DNA of 64,000 nucleotides from Pantoea stewartii subsp. stewartii (GTDB lineage Bacteria; Pseudomonadota; Gammaproteobacteria; Enterobacterales; Enterobacteriaceae): NCBI RefSeq assembly GCF_008801695.1, contig NZ_VZPF01000013.1, positions 1 to 64,000 of the forward strand, read 5' to 3'. Shown piece by piece: positions 43,907 to 53,763 of this stretch (position 1 is its first letter; each line of letters starts with the position of its first letter). The notes under the pieces were generated by a model. It saw only the letters and a program-made list of their open reading frames with translations, ran no database searches and was not told where the DNA came from. The position numbers and the translations under genes were made by a program.

Positions 43907-45415
43907 ATGCAGGGCACCAGAATTCGGCTTTTGGTTGGTGGACTAGTGCTGGCAGCGACCAGTTACGGTGCATCCGCTGAAACGCTGCAACCTGATCCAG
44001 CCTGGCAACAGGGAAAACTGGACAACGGATTTAGCTGGCAACTGTTGGCAACACCGCAACGGCCAAGCGACCGCATTGAATTGCGTATGGTGGTTAACAC
44101 AGGCTCATTGGTAGAAAGTGCGCAGCAAACCGGTTTTAGCCACCTTTTGTCACGTCTGGCGCTGGTTCATAACACCGCACTGGATACAAATCAGCAGCGT
44201 GCTTTATGGCAGCAGGGCATCGATCCACAGCGCCCGTTACCGCCCGTCATCACATCGTATGATTACACGCAGTATAACTTAAGCTTACCCAATAACCGTC
44301 CAGACCTGTTAAAGGAAGCCCTGAACTGGCTGGCCGCGACGGCTGGCGATATGGCGATCACTAATCAGGTGGTGGGCACCGCGTTATCTGCTTCCGATCC
44401 GGTTAAAACCTGGCCAACGGATACGCAGGATGTCTGGTGGCGCTACAGACTGAAAGGGTCCGCGCTATTAGCGCACGATCCGGCAGAGAAACCGCGCGCG
44501 CCGGTGGATATCGCACAGCTAAAAAGCTTTTATCAGCAGTGGTACACGCCGGATGCCATCACTCTGTATGTTGTCGGCAATGTCGACAGCCGTAGTTTTT
44601 CTGAGCAGATCAATAAAGCGTTCTCCTCGCTGGAAGGCAAGCGCAGTTCGGCTGCGCCGGTGCCGACCTTGTCCCCGTTACCGCATGATCCAGTGAATCT
44701 GGTAAGCGGCAGCGGCGCGCAGGACCGCCTTTCTCTGGTGTGGGATACACCCTGGCAGCCTATCCGTGATTCACAAAACCTCCAGCGTTACTGGCGGGGC
44801 GACCTGGCGCGTGAGGCGCTGTTCTGGCACGTTCAACGTGCGTTGAGCAATAGCAAAGCGCAGGGCGTTCAGGTTGGCTTTGATTGCCGGGTGCTTTATC
44901 AACGCGCCCAGTGTTCCATTAATATGGACACGCGCAACGACAGCCTGGAACAGAATATGAATCTGGTGGCACGTGAGCTGGCCGCCGTACGCGATAACGG
45001 TTTACCTCAGGAAGAGTTTGACGCGCTGATGGCTCAGAAGCTGCTGGAACTGAATAAGCTGTTTACCACCTATGCCCGCACTGATACGGACGTGCTGATC
45101 AGTCAGCGCCTGCGCTCGCAACGTAATTCCGTGGTGGATATCGCGCCGGAACAGTATCAAAAGCTACGGCAGGATTTCCTGGCAGGTCTGACACGTGATC
45201 AGATGAACCAGGAATTACGGCAGCAGCTCAGTCAGGAACTCATGATGGTGCTGATTCAGCCGGAAGGCGAAACAGAAACCAATGTGAAAAGCCTTAAAGC
45301 TGACTGGGACAAACTGATGGGGGGACCTGCTCCGTCGGCAGCGCAGTCAGGCGGCACTGACGTCAGCCAGCCGGAGAGCAGCCCCGCAGGTGACGCTGCC
45401 CCACCGGCCTCCTGA
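43907..45415 (+). CDS. yhjJ: M16-like peptidase homologue YhjJ
   Basis: YhjJ is a periplasmic protein of the M16 (insulinase-like) zinc peptidase family. The 502-residue precursor (E. coli 498) has a signal peptide (GLVLAATSYGASA-E). An M16 N-lobe pattern follows (KLDNGFSWQLLATPQRPSDR, VNTGSLVESAQQTGFSHLL), then a C-lobe with SFYQQWYTPDAITLYVVGNV. The zinc motif HXXEH is absent: the corresponding stretch reads FSHLLSRLAL, so it is probably not an active metalloprotease. The C-terminal tail is rich in Ala, Ser, Pro and Gly. It follows dctA as in E. coli. Its role is unknown. Confidence 0.9.
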   Translation: MQGTRIRLLVGGLVLAATSYGASAETLQPDPAWQQGKLDNGFSWQLLATPQRPSDRIELRMVVNTGSLVESAQQTGFSHLLSRLALVHNTALDTNQQRALWQQGIDPQRPLPPVITSYDYTQYNLSLPNNRPDLLKEALNWLAATAGDMAITNQVVGTALSASDPVKTWPTDTQDVWWRYRLKGSALLAHDPAEKPRAPVDIAQLKSFYQQWYTPDAITLYVVGNVDSRSFSEQINKAFSSLEGKRSSAAPVPTLSPLPHDPVNLVSGSGAQDRLSLVWDTPWQPIRDSQNLQRYWRGDLAREALFWHVQRALSNSKAQGVQVGFDCRVLYQRAQCSINMDTRNDSLEQNMNLVARELAAVRDNGLPQEEFDALMAQKLLELNKLFTTYARTDTDVLISQRLRSQRNSVVDIAPEQYQKLRQDFLAGLTRDQMNQELRQQLSQELMMVLIQPEGETETNVKSLKADWDKLMGGPAPSAAQSGGTDVSQPESSPAGDAAPPAS

Positions 45416-45419
45416 TTGA

Positions 45420-46292
45420 TCAGGTTTTTGCCCTGAGCCATTCGGTCACCAGCATCGGCCAGCTGGCAAGGGGCAAATCCGCTACACCACGAATGCCAAA
45501 GCCGTGCCCGCCTTTCTGATAAAAATGCACTTCTACGGGGACGTTATGTTCCCGTAACGCGCTAAAAAATACCATGCTGTTATTCACTGGCACGTCATCA
45601 TCATCGGCGGCATGAATCAGCAACGTAGGCGGCACCTGACTGTGAACCCGGGTCTCGAGTGAATAAGCATCAATAGTTTTTTGATCGGGCCAGGCACCTA
45701 ATAAGCGTGTGCGTGATCCTTCATGGGCCAGACCATCGCGCATACTGATGACCGGATAAACAAGAACCATTGCATCCGGCCGAGGCGACAGGTTTTCTGC
45801 ACTGTCCTGAACGGGATAAAGTTTTTCGCCGAAACGCGTACCCAGGCTCGCGGTGACGTGGCCGCCAGCAGAAAAGCCCATCATCACAATATATTTTCCG
45901 TTTAGCCCGCGCTGTGCCCGTTCACGTAGTACGCGCACGGCGCGCTGTGCGTCGGCCAGCGGTGCATCTGGTCCTTCGTGATGTCCATCATAGGGCAGGC
46001 GATAAGTCATTACCGCCAGGGTATAACCCATCGAAGTAAAGAACGTTGCCAGCGCACTGCCTTCACGATCAATCATGATGCGCTGGTAGCCGCCCCCTGG
46101 CGCAACCAGCAAGGTGATGCCATTGGATTCAACAGGATGCCAGATAGCCATTTCCGGGCAGCGTACACCGGTTGCTACGCGGTCGTAGGGTTCATACTCT
46201 TTTGCGGTATCCACAATCTGGGGCTGAGCACGAGAATCGCTGGCGCCTGGCGCATCACCATTTGGCCAGATATTAATAATTTCTGTATTCAT
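45420..46292 (-). CDS. Alpha/beta-hydrolase, acetyl-esterase-like
   Basis: The 290-residue protein is an alpha/beta-hydrolase of the BD-FAE/acetylxylan-esterase type. Seen: the oxyanion-hole segment LLVAPGGGYQRI, the nucleophile elbow MMGFSAGGHV (Ser in G-F-S-A-G), the acid in LLIHAADDDDVPV, and the catalytic histidine in YQKGGHGFGIRG. The substrate is unknown; relatives deacetylate plant-derived sugars or oligosaccharides. There is no signal peptide from the chosen start, so it is probably cytoplasmic. I chose the ATG at 46292, behind AGGACACTGCT; a longer frame from 46400 is not family-like. It sits between yhjJ and kdgK, which are neighbours in E. coli, so it looks like an insertion into the ancestral order. 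Confidence 0.85.
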   Translation of the reverse strand: MNTEIINIWPNGDAPGASDSRAQPQIVDTAKEYEPYDRVATGVRCPEMAIWHPVESNGITLLVAPGGGYQRIMIDREGSALATFFTSMGYTLAVMTYRLPYDGHHEGPDAPLADAQRAVRVLRERAQRGLNGKYIVMMGFSAGGHVTASLGTRFGEKLYPVQDSAENLSPRPDAMVLVYPVISMRDGLAHEGSRTRLLGAWPDQKTIDAYSLETRVHSQVPPTLLIHAADDDDVPVNNSMVFFSALREHNVPVEVHFYQKGGHGFGIRGVADLPLASWPMLVTEWLRAKT

Positions 46293-46401
46293 AGCAGTGT
46301 CCTGATGCGAGAGATGTTGTCGTTGTTTTGTTCGCGGCCGTGAGAACAGCATCCTGCTGTCGCTGTTTAAAAGATGGCCTGTTTTAATGTAATCGTCCAA
46401 C

Positions 46402-46761
46402 CTAAAAGCGGTTTATACATGAGATTCGGACTATGCCTGGCGTTGAAGCTGCTTGGCTAACTTGATAATTTAAAAGGAATAAAAACGCATTAAGATTAGA
46501 AACTGTTAACAGATGAGGACCAGAGGCGACGGCGTTAAAACGGCTGAGCTGACTTAAGCTAAATGAGCGGTTTTTCATGTTGCCCTGACGGAAATAGCAG
46601 GAATTTATTCCCCTGTGATGTTTCAGGAAACATAATGTCTGGATGCCGGACGGTACGATGCCATTGCGGCTCAATATATCGTCCCGCTTCATGGGGGCTT
46701 ATTAATCGTCAGTGTATCCTGACCGTCAACTCTCCAGAAGGCGTTCAGGTGGCGTTTCAGT
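46402..46761. other. Intergenic region beside the VOC pseudogene
   Basis: I see no supported gene. Frames on both strands are short or lack motifs; a 96-codon minus frame (46402-46692) has no ribosome binding site and no recognisable domain. The segment may be debris from the insertion or rearrangement that placed the esterase gene and the decayed VOC gene between yhjJ and kdgK. Confidence 0.35.
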
Positions 46762-47126
46762 AACAGCCCTCCGGATCACGGAACTGTACCCTTGATTTAC
46801 CTTCGTGAACAGTTTTGGCGGCTTTACTACGGTGTCCCACGGTTTTCTGCCAACGCTGTTAGCGCATCGACGTCATTCTGCGCCTTTGCGTTGATGGCAA
46901 AAGCCATGCCATCGAAGCTCTCTTCAGCGAGCGCAGGCGGTACCGTATCGTTGAATATCCTTTGCCTGCGGATAACGTCTGGGCTTCGTACCGCGGTTTT
47001 TGAAAAACAGGATGGGGGGATTTGGCTCAATAATCTGCGTCTTACACCCACTCGCTTTGTAAAAGCCTGACGCTTTTTCCCTGTCGCGTATACCAGACAG
47101 ACCAGATTAATGTGCTTCGTATCCAC
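46762..47126 (-). pseudogene. VOC/glyoxalase-family protein, multiply frameshifted
   Basis: Three pieces in different minus-strand frames together form one VOC (glyoxalase/bleomycin-resistance) protein of about 120 residues. The start is a GTG at 47126 behind aggaaaacggg and encodes VDTKHINLVCLVYATGKK. After one frame change comes GFYKASGCKTQIIEP, then NPPILFFKNRGTK. After another comes DTVPPALAEESFDGMAF, then AINAKAQNDVDALTALAE. A last change gives TVVKPPKTVHEGKSRVQFRD and PEGCY before a TGA, which is the typical VOC C-terminus (FRDPEGxYW). At least three frame changes make a sequencing error unlikely. The original substrate is unknown. Confidence 0.8.
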
Positions 47127-47191
47127 CCCCGTTTTCCTTCAGGCACAGACATGCTGCCTGTACCGGTGTCCCCGTTATGAGCGACTGGCAA

Positions 47192-48124
47192 TCATTCCGG
47201 CATTGCCGAACGCGGAATGATCGCACCGCGGTACTGAATCACTGTGCTGGCGGTGAGATGACCGCGCCGTGCCGCTTCTTCTGTCGTCGCGCCGACAAGT
47301 CGCCTGGCCAGGTAGCCCGCACTGAATGAATCCCCGGCGGCCGTGGTATCGACAATCTTTTCTTTTGGCAGCGCGACGGAAGGCACCTCGGCCAATGGCT
47401 GGTCTTCAAACGCAATCAGGCACGATTCCGCCCCGCGTTTGATGACGACTTCCTTTACGCCCGCATCGCGTGCGCGGGCAATGACGTCCTCAACAGACTG
47501 TTCGCCCCATAACTGGTGCTCGTCATCCAGCGTCAGGAACGCCATATCCGTGTTTTCGAGCATTGTCTGGTAAGCCTGGCGAGTAGTGACCTTATCTTTC
47601 CACAAGCGCGGGCGGTAATTATTATCAAATATCACTTTCCCCCCGTTTGCCCGACAGTCTGCGAGCAGTTGCATGAGCCGGGCGCGACTGTCGTCAGGCA
47701 GGATAGCCAGGCTGATTCCGCTCAGATAAAGATAGTCGTAATGTTTAAGCTGTTGGCAAATGTCGTCGGCACCCGGGCCATCAAGCCAGTAACGGGCTGC
47801 CGCATCACTGCGCCAGTACCAAAAGGAGCGTTCGCCCCGATCGTCGGTTTGGATCATGTACAAACCCGGCATTTTGTTTTCAAGGCGCTGGATCAGTGCA
47901 GTATTGACATTTTCCGCCTGCCAGCGAGTCATCATCTCTGCGCTAAAGGGATCAATGCCCAGTGCGGTGACATAATCAACCCGTACATCCTGTTGACTGA
48001 CCTGCCGGGCCAGATAAACCGCAGTATTCAGCGTGTCACCGCCAAAGCCGCGTTTGAGGTTCTCACCCTTCTCGGACAACTCAATCATGCACTCACCAAT
48101 AATAGCGATCTTTATTTGCGTCAT
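47192..48124 (-). CDS. kdgK: 2-dehydro-3-deoxygluconokinase KdgK
   Basis: KdgK phosphorylates 2-keto-3-deoxygluconate to KDPG, joining pectin and uronate breakdown to the Entner-Doudoroff aldolase step. The 310-residue protein is a pfkB/ribokinase-family sugar kinase. It starts KIAIIGECMIELSEKG and contains the substrate-binding GGDTLNTAVYLARQV. The ATP/catalytic motif is VDTTAAGDSFSAGYLARRL, with the base Asp in GDSF. The start is the ATG at 48124. It keeps its E. coli position upstream of pdeH, in the opposite direction. KdgR normally controls it; no KdgR box was assigned. Confidence 0.95.
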   Translation of the reverse strand: MTQIKIAIIGECMIELSEKGENLKRGFGGDTLNTAVYLARQVSQQDVRVDYVTALGIDPFSAEMMTRWQAENVNTALIQRLENKMPGLYMIQTDDRGERSFWYWRSDAAARYWLDGPGADDICQQLKHYDYLYLSGISLAILPDDSRARLMQLLADCRANGGKVIFDNNYRPRLWKDKVTTRQAYQTMLENTDMAFLTLDDEHQLWGEQSVEDVIARARDAGVKEVVIKRGAESCLIAFEDQPLAEVPSVALPKEKIVDTTAAGDSFSAGYLARRLVGATTEEAARRGHLTASTVIQYRGAIIPRSAMPE

Positions 48125-48392
48125 GGTTTCAGGCCTGTAGTAAAAATTCGCTTCAGTCTCGCGTTTGTAAGGCCTGTCGTCAACTTGTTAAAACAGTGTT
48201 TTAATTTAATTTAGGGCGCTAAAACATGATAATTAACCCGATAACGCGCCCTGTTTCGGCGATTGTCGTGTCAAAACTCGCGTAGACTCGTGGCTCCTAT
48301 GTGGCCAGATTTTCACTATGTATCGAAATACAAACGATAATTGCCGCTAAGCCGCCCAAATGAAGGCGCTTACTATCAACCAGGAAAAGACC

Positions 48393-49166
48393 ATGGTTAT
48401 GGAGAATATTAGTCAATGGCTACCTTCTTCAGTTGACATCACTCCCCAGCAGAAAAAGCGCCTCTTCTGGCGACAGTGTCAACGCCAGTATACCTTTCAG
48501 CCTATCTACAAAGTCTCTGGGCGGCTGTTGGCGATTGAGTTGCTGACGGCGGTCATGCATCCGTCTGAACCTGAAAAAAAACTCTCCCCGGAAGCGTATT
48601 TTGCTGAGCTGGAGATAGCAGAGCGCCTTGACGTTGTGCAGGAGCAGTTAACGTGGCTCAGCCAGTGGGAAGCTTTCTTTGCCGATAATGAGGTCATGGC
48701 ATCAGTCAATATTGACGGCCCCTCTCTGTCATTAATACAACATCATCTGCCGATTCGCAGCCTTATCACCCGATTGCCCTGGGTGCGCTTTGAACTGACC
48801 GAGCACCACGTTTTGCCTCAGGAAGAGATGGTGGCGCAAATGCCGGAGTTGGGGCCGCTCTGGCTGGATGATTTCGGCTCAGGGATGGCAAATTTTTCTG
48901 CCCTGACGGAGCTGAAATACGACTACATCAAGTTGTCGCGCGAATTGTTTATTTTGTTGTGTGCATCGGGGGAAGGGCGAACACTCTTTCCTATGCTGTT
49001 GTCGCTGATTAACCGCTACTGTAACGGCGTTATTGTTGAAGGCGTGGAAACGCAGGATGAATGGGAGCAGGTAAAAGCCTCTCCGGCCATTGCGGCGCAG
49101 GGATATTTTTTCTCACGCCCCGCCCCTTTTTCGGAACTGGCGTACCTGCCTGTCCAGCTTGATTGA
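48393..49166 (+). CDS. pdeH: c-di-GMP phosphodiesterase PdeH (YhjH)
   Basis: PdeH is a cytoplasmic EAL-only phosphodiesterase that lowers c-di-GMP and so favours motility over biofilm. The ATG at 48393, behind caggaaaagacc, gives 257 residues; a start at 48360 would add eleven. Motifs: FQPIYKVSGRLLAIELLTAV (the EAL signature is ELL, as in E. coli YhjH), ASVNIDGPSL (Asn), RFELTEH (Glu), LWLDDFGSGMANFS (two Asp), DYIKLSREL (Lys) and VIVEGVETQDEW. The catalytic set looks complete. In E. coli it is driven by flagellar sigma-28; I did not find a convincing sigma-28 promoter here. Confidence 0.93.
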   Translation: MVMENISQWLPSSVDITPQQKKRLFWRQCQRQYTFQPIYKVSGRLLAIELLTAVMHPSEPEKKLSPEAYFAELEIAERLDVVQEQLTWLSQWEAFFADNEVMASVNIDGPSLSLIQHHLPIRSLITRLPWVRFELTEHHVLPQEEMVAQMPELGPLWLDDFGSGMANFSALTELKYDYIKLSRELFILLCASGEGRTLFPMLLSLINRYCNGVIVEGVETQDEWEQVKASPAIAAQGYFFSRPAPFSELAYLPVQLD

Positions 49167-49229
49167 TCCCTTCCGGCTCGCTCTCGACTATCTTTAACGG
49201 AGACCGTGAAAGAGCAGGGAGGATGCCTA

Positions 49230-51290
49230 ATGTCACGCGCTGGAAAAATAGTCAGTTGGATAGCGGGAATTTTAGTCCTGGTGATCGTCGTCGTGGTCAT
49301 TGTCATTGCCACATTCGACTGGAATCGCCTGAAGCCGACCATCAACAAAAAAGTCTCAGCAGAACTGAACCGACCTTTTGCCATTCGTGGTGATTTGGGT
49401 ATCGCGTGGCAACGACAACGCGACGAACCGGGATGGCGCAGTTTTATCCCCTTGCCGCATCTGCATGCCGAAGACATCATGCTGGGCAATCCGCCTGATA
49501 TTCCCGATGTCACTATGATTCATCTCCAGCGCGTCGACGCAACGCTTGCGCCGCTGGCACTGCTGCACAAACAAGTCTTTATCCCCTGGATAAAGCTACA
49601 GCAGTCGGATGCCCGATTGATTCAAACCGCCGACAAGAAAAACAACTGGACGTTTACGCTCGCTGAAAGTGACAGCAAAGACGACAATGCACCGCCTTCC
49701 GCCTGGTCATTTCGGCTGGACAATATTCTGTTCGATCAGGGAACTCTGCTTTATCGCGATGCGGTTAACAAGGCTGATGTCACTGTAAAACTCAATTCGC
49801 TTGGCAAACCTGTGCCTTTCGCGCAAATCGCGGGTGGAGACGACAGCCAAAAAAGGGCGGGTGACTTTGTTTTCGGCTGGCAGGCTGAAGGGCGCTTTAA
49901 CAATGAAAAACTCACGGGCCAGGGTAAGCTCGGCGGCATGTTATCACTGCGAAGCCAGACGACACCGTTCCCGGTGCAGGCGGATGTCCGTAACGGTACT
50001 ACACGGGTACAGCTTTCTGGCGGTGTGCAGGATCCGTTAAATCTGGGCGGACTGGATGTGCGTTTGCGTTTTTCTGGCGACACGCTGGCGAATCTGTATG
50101 GCCTGACGGGCGTGTTATTACCGGATACGCCGCCCTATGAAACAGATGGTCGCCTTATTGCTAAATTCACTGGTAAAGATGGGTCTGTTTTCCGCTATCA
50201 GGCATTCAATGGGCACATTGGCGATAGCGATATTCATGGCTCCCTGACCTACAGCCAGGGCAAACCTCGCCCTAAACTGGTAGGGGAACTGCGATCTGAC
50301 CAATTGCGTATGGCAGATTTGGGGCCGCTTATTGGCGTTGACTCCGGCAAAGGCAGTGAGAAAACGCAACAGGCTAAGGCAAAGCACGGCGAAAAATCGA
50401 CACAGCCTGCCGATCGTGTTTTGCCTCATGATCAATTCGATACGAAAAACTGGTCGGTGATGGATGCTGACGTGAAGTTCAGTGGCAAACGTATCGAACA
50501 CAGTAATTCCTTGCCGTTAAGCGATCTTTACACGCATTTGCAGCTTGATAACGGTAATCTACTGCTCGATCCGCTGCGTTTTGGTATGGCCGGGGGCAAC
50601 CTGAACAGCACTATTCGTTTAGAAGGCGATCGCTCTCCCATGCGAGGCCGCGCGGATATTCATGCGCGCAAACTTCGCCTGCGCCAGTTGTTTCCCAATG
50701 TACAGGCAATGCAAAACAGTCTGGGACAGCTTAACGGTGATGCCAGCTTGACGGGCACGGGCAATTCCGTGGCTGACCTGCTCGCAACCAGTAACGGCCA
50801 ACTCAAGCTGCTAATGAACGACGGGCTGATTAGCCGCAATCTGATGGAGATTGCCGGATTAAATGTCGGTAACTATCTGGTTGGTAAGCTATTCGGTGAT
50901 GATGAGGTGCGCATCAACTGTGCGGTAACGGATCTGAAATTGCAAAACGGTCTGGCCACGCCAAACCTGTTTGTGTTCGATACGGAAAATGCGGTCATCA
51001 ACGTGACGGGAAATGCGAATTTCGCCACTGAACGTCTGGACCTGTCTGTGAATCCAGAGAGTAAAGGCATTCGTATCGTGACCCTGCGCTCACCGCTGTA
51101 CGTCCGTGGTACGTTTAAAAATCCGGATGCCGGTGTGAAGACCGGGCCACTACTGGCGCGTGGTGCGGCAGCCGTTGCCCTGGGTGCCGTGGTAGCACCG
51201 GCGGCGGCCTTACTGGCACTGATTTCCTCCAGCGATAATGATGAAAATCAGTGCAGCCGGGTATTGCAGCAGATGAAAAGCAAAAAATAA
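49230..51290 (+). CDS. yhjG: AsmA-family protein YhjG
   Basis: The product is 686 residues, exactly the length of E. coli YhjG. It has an N-terminal membrane anchor (IVSWIAGILVLVIVVVVIVI) and a large periplasmic AsmA-type domain that ends with the repeated beta-sheet region (NGQLKLLMNDGLISRNLMEI, LDLSVNPESKGIRIVTLRSP). AsmA-like proteins are thought to bridge the inner and outer membranes and move phospholipids; YhjG's own role is less defined. The ATG at 49230 follows a strong gggagg site; an earlier in-frame ATG at 49206 overlaps that site. It is followed by ppiC on the other strand with no gap. Confidence 0.9.
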   Translation: MSRAGKIVSWIAGILVLVIVVVVIVIATFDWNRLKPTINKKVSAELNRPFAIRGDLGIAWQRQRDEPGWRSFIPLPHLHAEDIMLGNPPDIPDVTMIHLQRVDATLAPLALLHKQVFIPWIKLQQSDARLIQTADKKNNWTFTLAESDSKDDNAPPSAWSFRLDNILFDQGTLLYRDAVNKADVTVKLNSLGKPVPFAQIAGGDDSQKRAGDFVFGWQAEGRFNNEKLTGQGKLGGMLSLRSQTTPFPVQADVRNGTTRVQLSGGVQDPLNLGGLDVRLRFSGDTLANLYGLTGVLLPDTPPYETDGRLIAKFTGKDGSVFRYQAFNGHIGDSDIHGSLTYSQGKPRPKLVGELRSDQLRMADLGPLIGVDSGKGSEKTQQAKAKHGEKSTQPADRVLPHDQFDTKNWSVMDADVKFSGKRIEHSNSLPLSDLYTHLQLDNGNLLLDPLRFGMAGGNLNSTIRLEGDRSPMRGRADIHARKLRLRQLFPNVQAMQNSLGQLNGDASLTGTGNSVADLLATSNGQLKLLMNDGLISRNLMEIAGLNVGNYLVGKLFGDDEVRINCAVTDLKLQNGLATPNLFVFDTENAVINVTGNANFATERLDLSVNPESKGIRIVTLRSPLYVRGTFKNPDAGVKTGPLLARGAAAVALGAVVAPAAALLALISSSDNDENQCSRVLQQMKSKK

Positions 51291-51572
51291 TCAGTTGCGA
51301 TAGAGCACTTTGATGATGTGGTAACCAAACGCGGTTTTCACCGGCCCAAAGGGTTGTAACAGTGGGCAGGTGAAGGCCGCTTTATCAAATGCAGCTACCA
51401 TCTTTCCCCGCCGGAATTCACCCAGATCGCCGCCGTTTCGGCCTGAAGGGCAGATGGAGTGTTTTTTAGCAAGCTGCTGGAAATTCTCCCCTTTTTTCAA
51501 CTTCTCCAGCAAGACTTTCGCCTCTGCCTCCTGTTTCACCAGAATATGTAAAGCCGCGGCAGTTTTCGCCAT
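51291..51572 (-). CDS. ppiC: Peptidyl-prolyl cis-trans isomerase C PpiC
   Basis: PpiC (parvulin 10) is a 93-residue single-domain cytoplasmic prolyl isomerase, the same length as in E. coli. Parvulin motifs are visible: [19 protein letters not shown] (active-site His8/His9 region), [19 protein letters not shown], and [13 protein letters not shown] (second catalytic His). The stop abuts the yhjG stop on the opposite strand. In E. coli ppiC also lies next to the rep region. Confidence 0.95.
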   Translation of the reverse strand: MAKTAAALHILVKQEAEAKVLLEKLKKGENFQQLAKKHSICPSGRNGGDLGEFRRGKMVAAFDKAAFTCPLLQPFGPVKTAFGYHIIKVLYRN

Positions 51573-51713
51573 GATGGTGTCTCTGTTGTGTATAATTGCC
51601 CTCCATTATAAACCCGTCTTTTCAAATCGCAGAGACGTTAACGGCACCGCGTTCATGCCGTTGGCACGCGTGTGAGGCGAAGCGGGTATCTTATTTCAAC
51701 AGAGCGATTCCCT

Positions 51714-53735
51714 ATGCGTTTAAACTCCAGCCAACAACGTGCCGTCGAATTTGTCACCGGTCCCTGTCTGGTGCTGGCGGGGGCTGGCTCGGGTAAAACC
51801 CGCGTTATCACCAATAAGATCGCACATCTGATTCGGGAGTGCGGTTACCAGGCGCGCCACATTGCGGCCGTGACGTTCACGAATAAAGCCTCACGTGAAA
51901 TGAAAGAGCGCGTCGCGCAAACGCTGGGGCGTAAGGAGGCGCGCGGCCTGATGATCTCGACATTCCATACCCTGGGACTGGAGATTATTAAGCGCGAATA
52001 TGCGGCGCTGGGAATGAAGTCTAACTTTTCCCTGTTCGACGACCAGGATCAACTGGCCCTGCTTAAAGACCTGACCAGCCAGTGGCTGGAAGAGGACAAG
52101 ACCTTACTGCAGCAGTTGATTTCCACCCTTTCCAACTGGAAAAATGATTTGGTTGATCCGCCCAAGGCGGCGGCATTAGCCCGTTCGGAGCGCGATAACG
52201 TTTTCGCGCACTGCTATGCCCTGTATGATCAGCACCTTAAAGCCTGTAATGTGCTGGATTTTGACGACCTGATCTTGTTGCCGACCCTTCTGCTACAGCG
52301 TAATCAGGAAGTGCGCGAGCGCTGGCAGCAACGTATTCGCTATCTGCTGGTCGATGAATATCAGGATACCAATACCAGCCAGTACGAACTGGTTAAATTG
52401 CTGGTGGGTGCCAGAGCGCGTTTTACTGTCGTTGGCGATGACGATCAGTCGATTTATTCCTGGCGCGGAGCGCGTCCGCAAAATCTGGTCCTGCTGAATG
52501 AGGATTTCCCGACGCTGGAAGTGGTGAAGCTTGAGCAGAATTACCGATCTTCACAGCGTATCCTTAAAGCTGCCAATATCCTGATTGCCAACAATCCGCA
52601 CGTGTTCGAGAAGCACCTGTTTTCTGAACTGGGTATCGGTAGTGAACTGAAAGTGCTGAGCGCAAACAGTGAAGAACACGAAGCCGAGCGGGTAACGGGT
52701 GAACTGATTGCTCATCACTTTATCAATAAAACGCAGTATAAAGATTACGCCATTCTGTACCGGGGGAATCACCAGTCCCGGGTATTCGAAAAATTCTTGA
52801 TGCAGAACCGTATCCCTTACCGGATTTCAGGTGGCACCTCCTTTTTCTCACGGCCAGAAATAAAAGATCTGTTAGCGTATTTACGCGTACTCACTAACCC
52901 CGACGATGACAGCGCCTTTTTACGGATTGTGAATACTCCCCGGCGTGAAATTGGCCCGGCGACGCTGCAAAAACTGGGTGAATGGGCCACTATCCGCAGT
53001 AAAAGTCTTTTTAACGCCAGCTTCGATGTGGGACTGGGGCAGACCCTGACCGGCCGCGGTCTTGAGCATCTGCAGCGCTTCACTCACTGGCTCAATGAGA
53101 TTATCCAGCTCAGTGAGCGGGAACCCGTCAACGCTGTCCGTGATTTGATTCGCGGCATCGATTATGAAAGCTGGCTGTTTGAAACCTCCGGTAGCCCTAA
53201 AGCCGCTGAAATGCGCATGAAAAACGTCAATACGCTGTTTCAATGGATGACGGAAATGCTGGAAGGGAGCGATCTGGATGAGCCGATGACGCTGGCCCAG
53301 GTCGTCACGCGGTTTACGTTGCGCGACATGATGGAGCGCGGGGAAAGTGACGACGAGTCAGACCAGGTGCAGCTGATGACGTTGCATGCGTCTAAAGGGC
53401 TGGAATTCCCCTATGTTTTCCTGGTTGGCATGGAAGAAGGATTGCTCCCGCATCAGAGCAGTATTGATGAAAATAACGTTGAAGAAGAGCGCCGTCTGGC
53501 CTATGTCGGTATCACCCGTGCGCAGAAAGAGCTGACGTTCACCTTATGCCGTGAGCGCCGTCAGTACGGTGAACTGGTTCGCCCCGAGCCCAGCCGCTTT
53601 TTACTGGAGCTGCCGCAGGATGATGTGGTGTGGGAAACCGAGCGTAAGGTGGTCAGTGCTGAAGAGCGAATGAAAACCGGCCAGAGTCGGGTGGCCGGAT
53701 TACGGGCGATGCTGGAAAAGGCGAAAAAGGGTTAA
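51714..53735 (+). CDS. rep: ATP-dependent DNA helicase Rep
   Basis: Rep is a superfamily 1 3'-to-5' helicase that moves with the replisome and removes protein roadblocks. It is 673 residues, as in E. coli. Motifs: Q-motif [12 protein letters not shown], Walker [24 protein letters not shown], Walker B VDEYQDTN, motif [16 protein letters not shown], motif IV region [12 protein letters not shown], motif [21 protein letters not shown] and motif [14 protein letters not shown]. The ATG at 51714 matches the native N-terminus; an in-frame start at 51672 is not conserved. Confidence 0.97.
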   Translation: MRLNSSQQRAVEFVTGPCLVLAGAGSGKTRVITNKIAHLIRECGYQARHIAAVTFTNKASREMKERVAQTLGRKEARGLMISTFHTLGLEIIKREYAALGMKSNFSLFDDQDQLALLKDLTSQWLEEDKTLLQQLISTLSNWKNDLVDPPKAAALARSERDNVFAHCYALYDQHLKACNVLDFDDLILLPTLLLQRNQEVRERWQQRIRYLLVDEYQDTNTSQYELVKLLVGARARFTVVGDDDQSIYSWRGARPQNLVLLNEDFPTLEVVKLEQNYRSSQRILKAANILIANNPHVFEKHLFSELGIGSELKVLSANSEEHEAERVTGELIAHHFINKTQYKDYAILYRGNHQSRVFEKFLMQNRIPYRISGGTSFFSRPEIKDLLAYLRVLTNPDDDSAFLRIVNTPRREIGPATLQKLGEWATIRSKSLFNASFDVGLGQTLTGRGLEHLQRFTHWLNEIIQLSEREPVNAVRDLIRGIDYESWLFETSGSPKAAEMRMKNVNTLFQWMTEMLEGSDLDEPMTLAQVVTRFTLRDMMERGESDDESDQVQLMTLHASKGLEFPYVFLVGMEEGLLPHQSSIDENNVEEERRLAYVGITRAQKELTFTLCRERRQYGELVRPEPSRFLLELPQDDVVWETERKVVSAEERMKTGQSRVAGLRAMLEKAKKG

Positions 53736-53763
53736 TGCGCCGATCGGGCGTAACCGCAAGTAC

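Noticed and set aside
46402-46692. A 96-codon minus-strand frame next to the VOC pseudogene
   Set aside because: It has no domain, no ribosome binding site and unusual composition, and it lies in a rearranged region.
48125-48392. A flagellar sigma-28 promoter for pdeH
   Set aside because: AACGATAA at 48333-48340 resembles a -10, but nothing like TAAA stands at the required distance.
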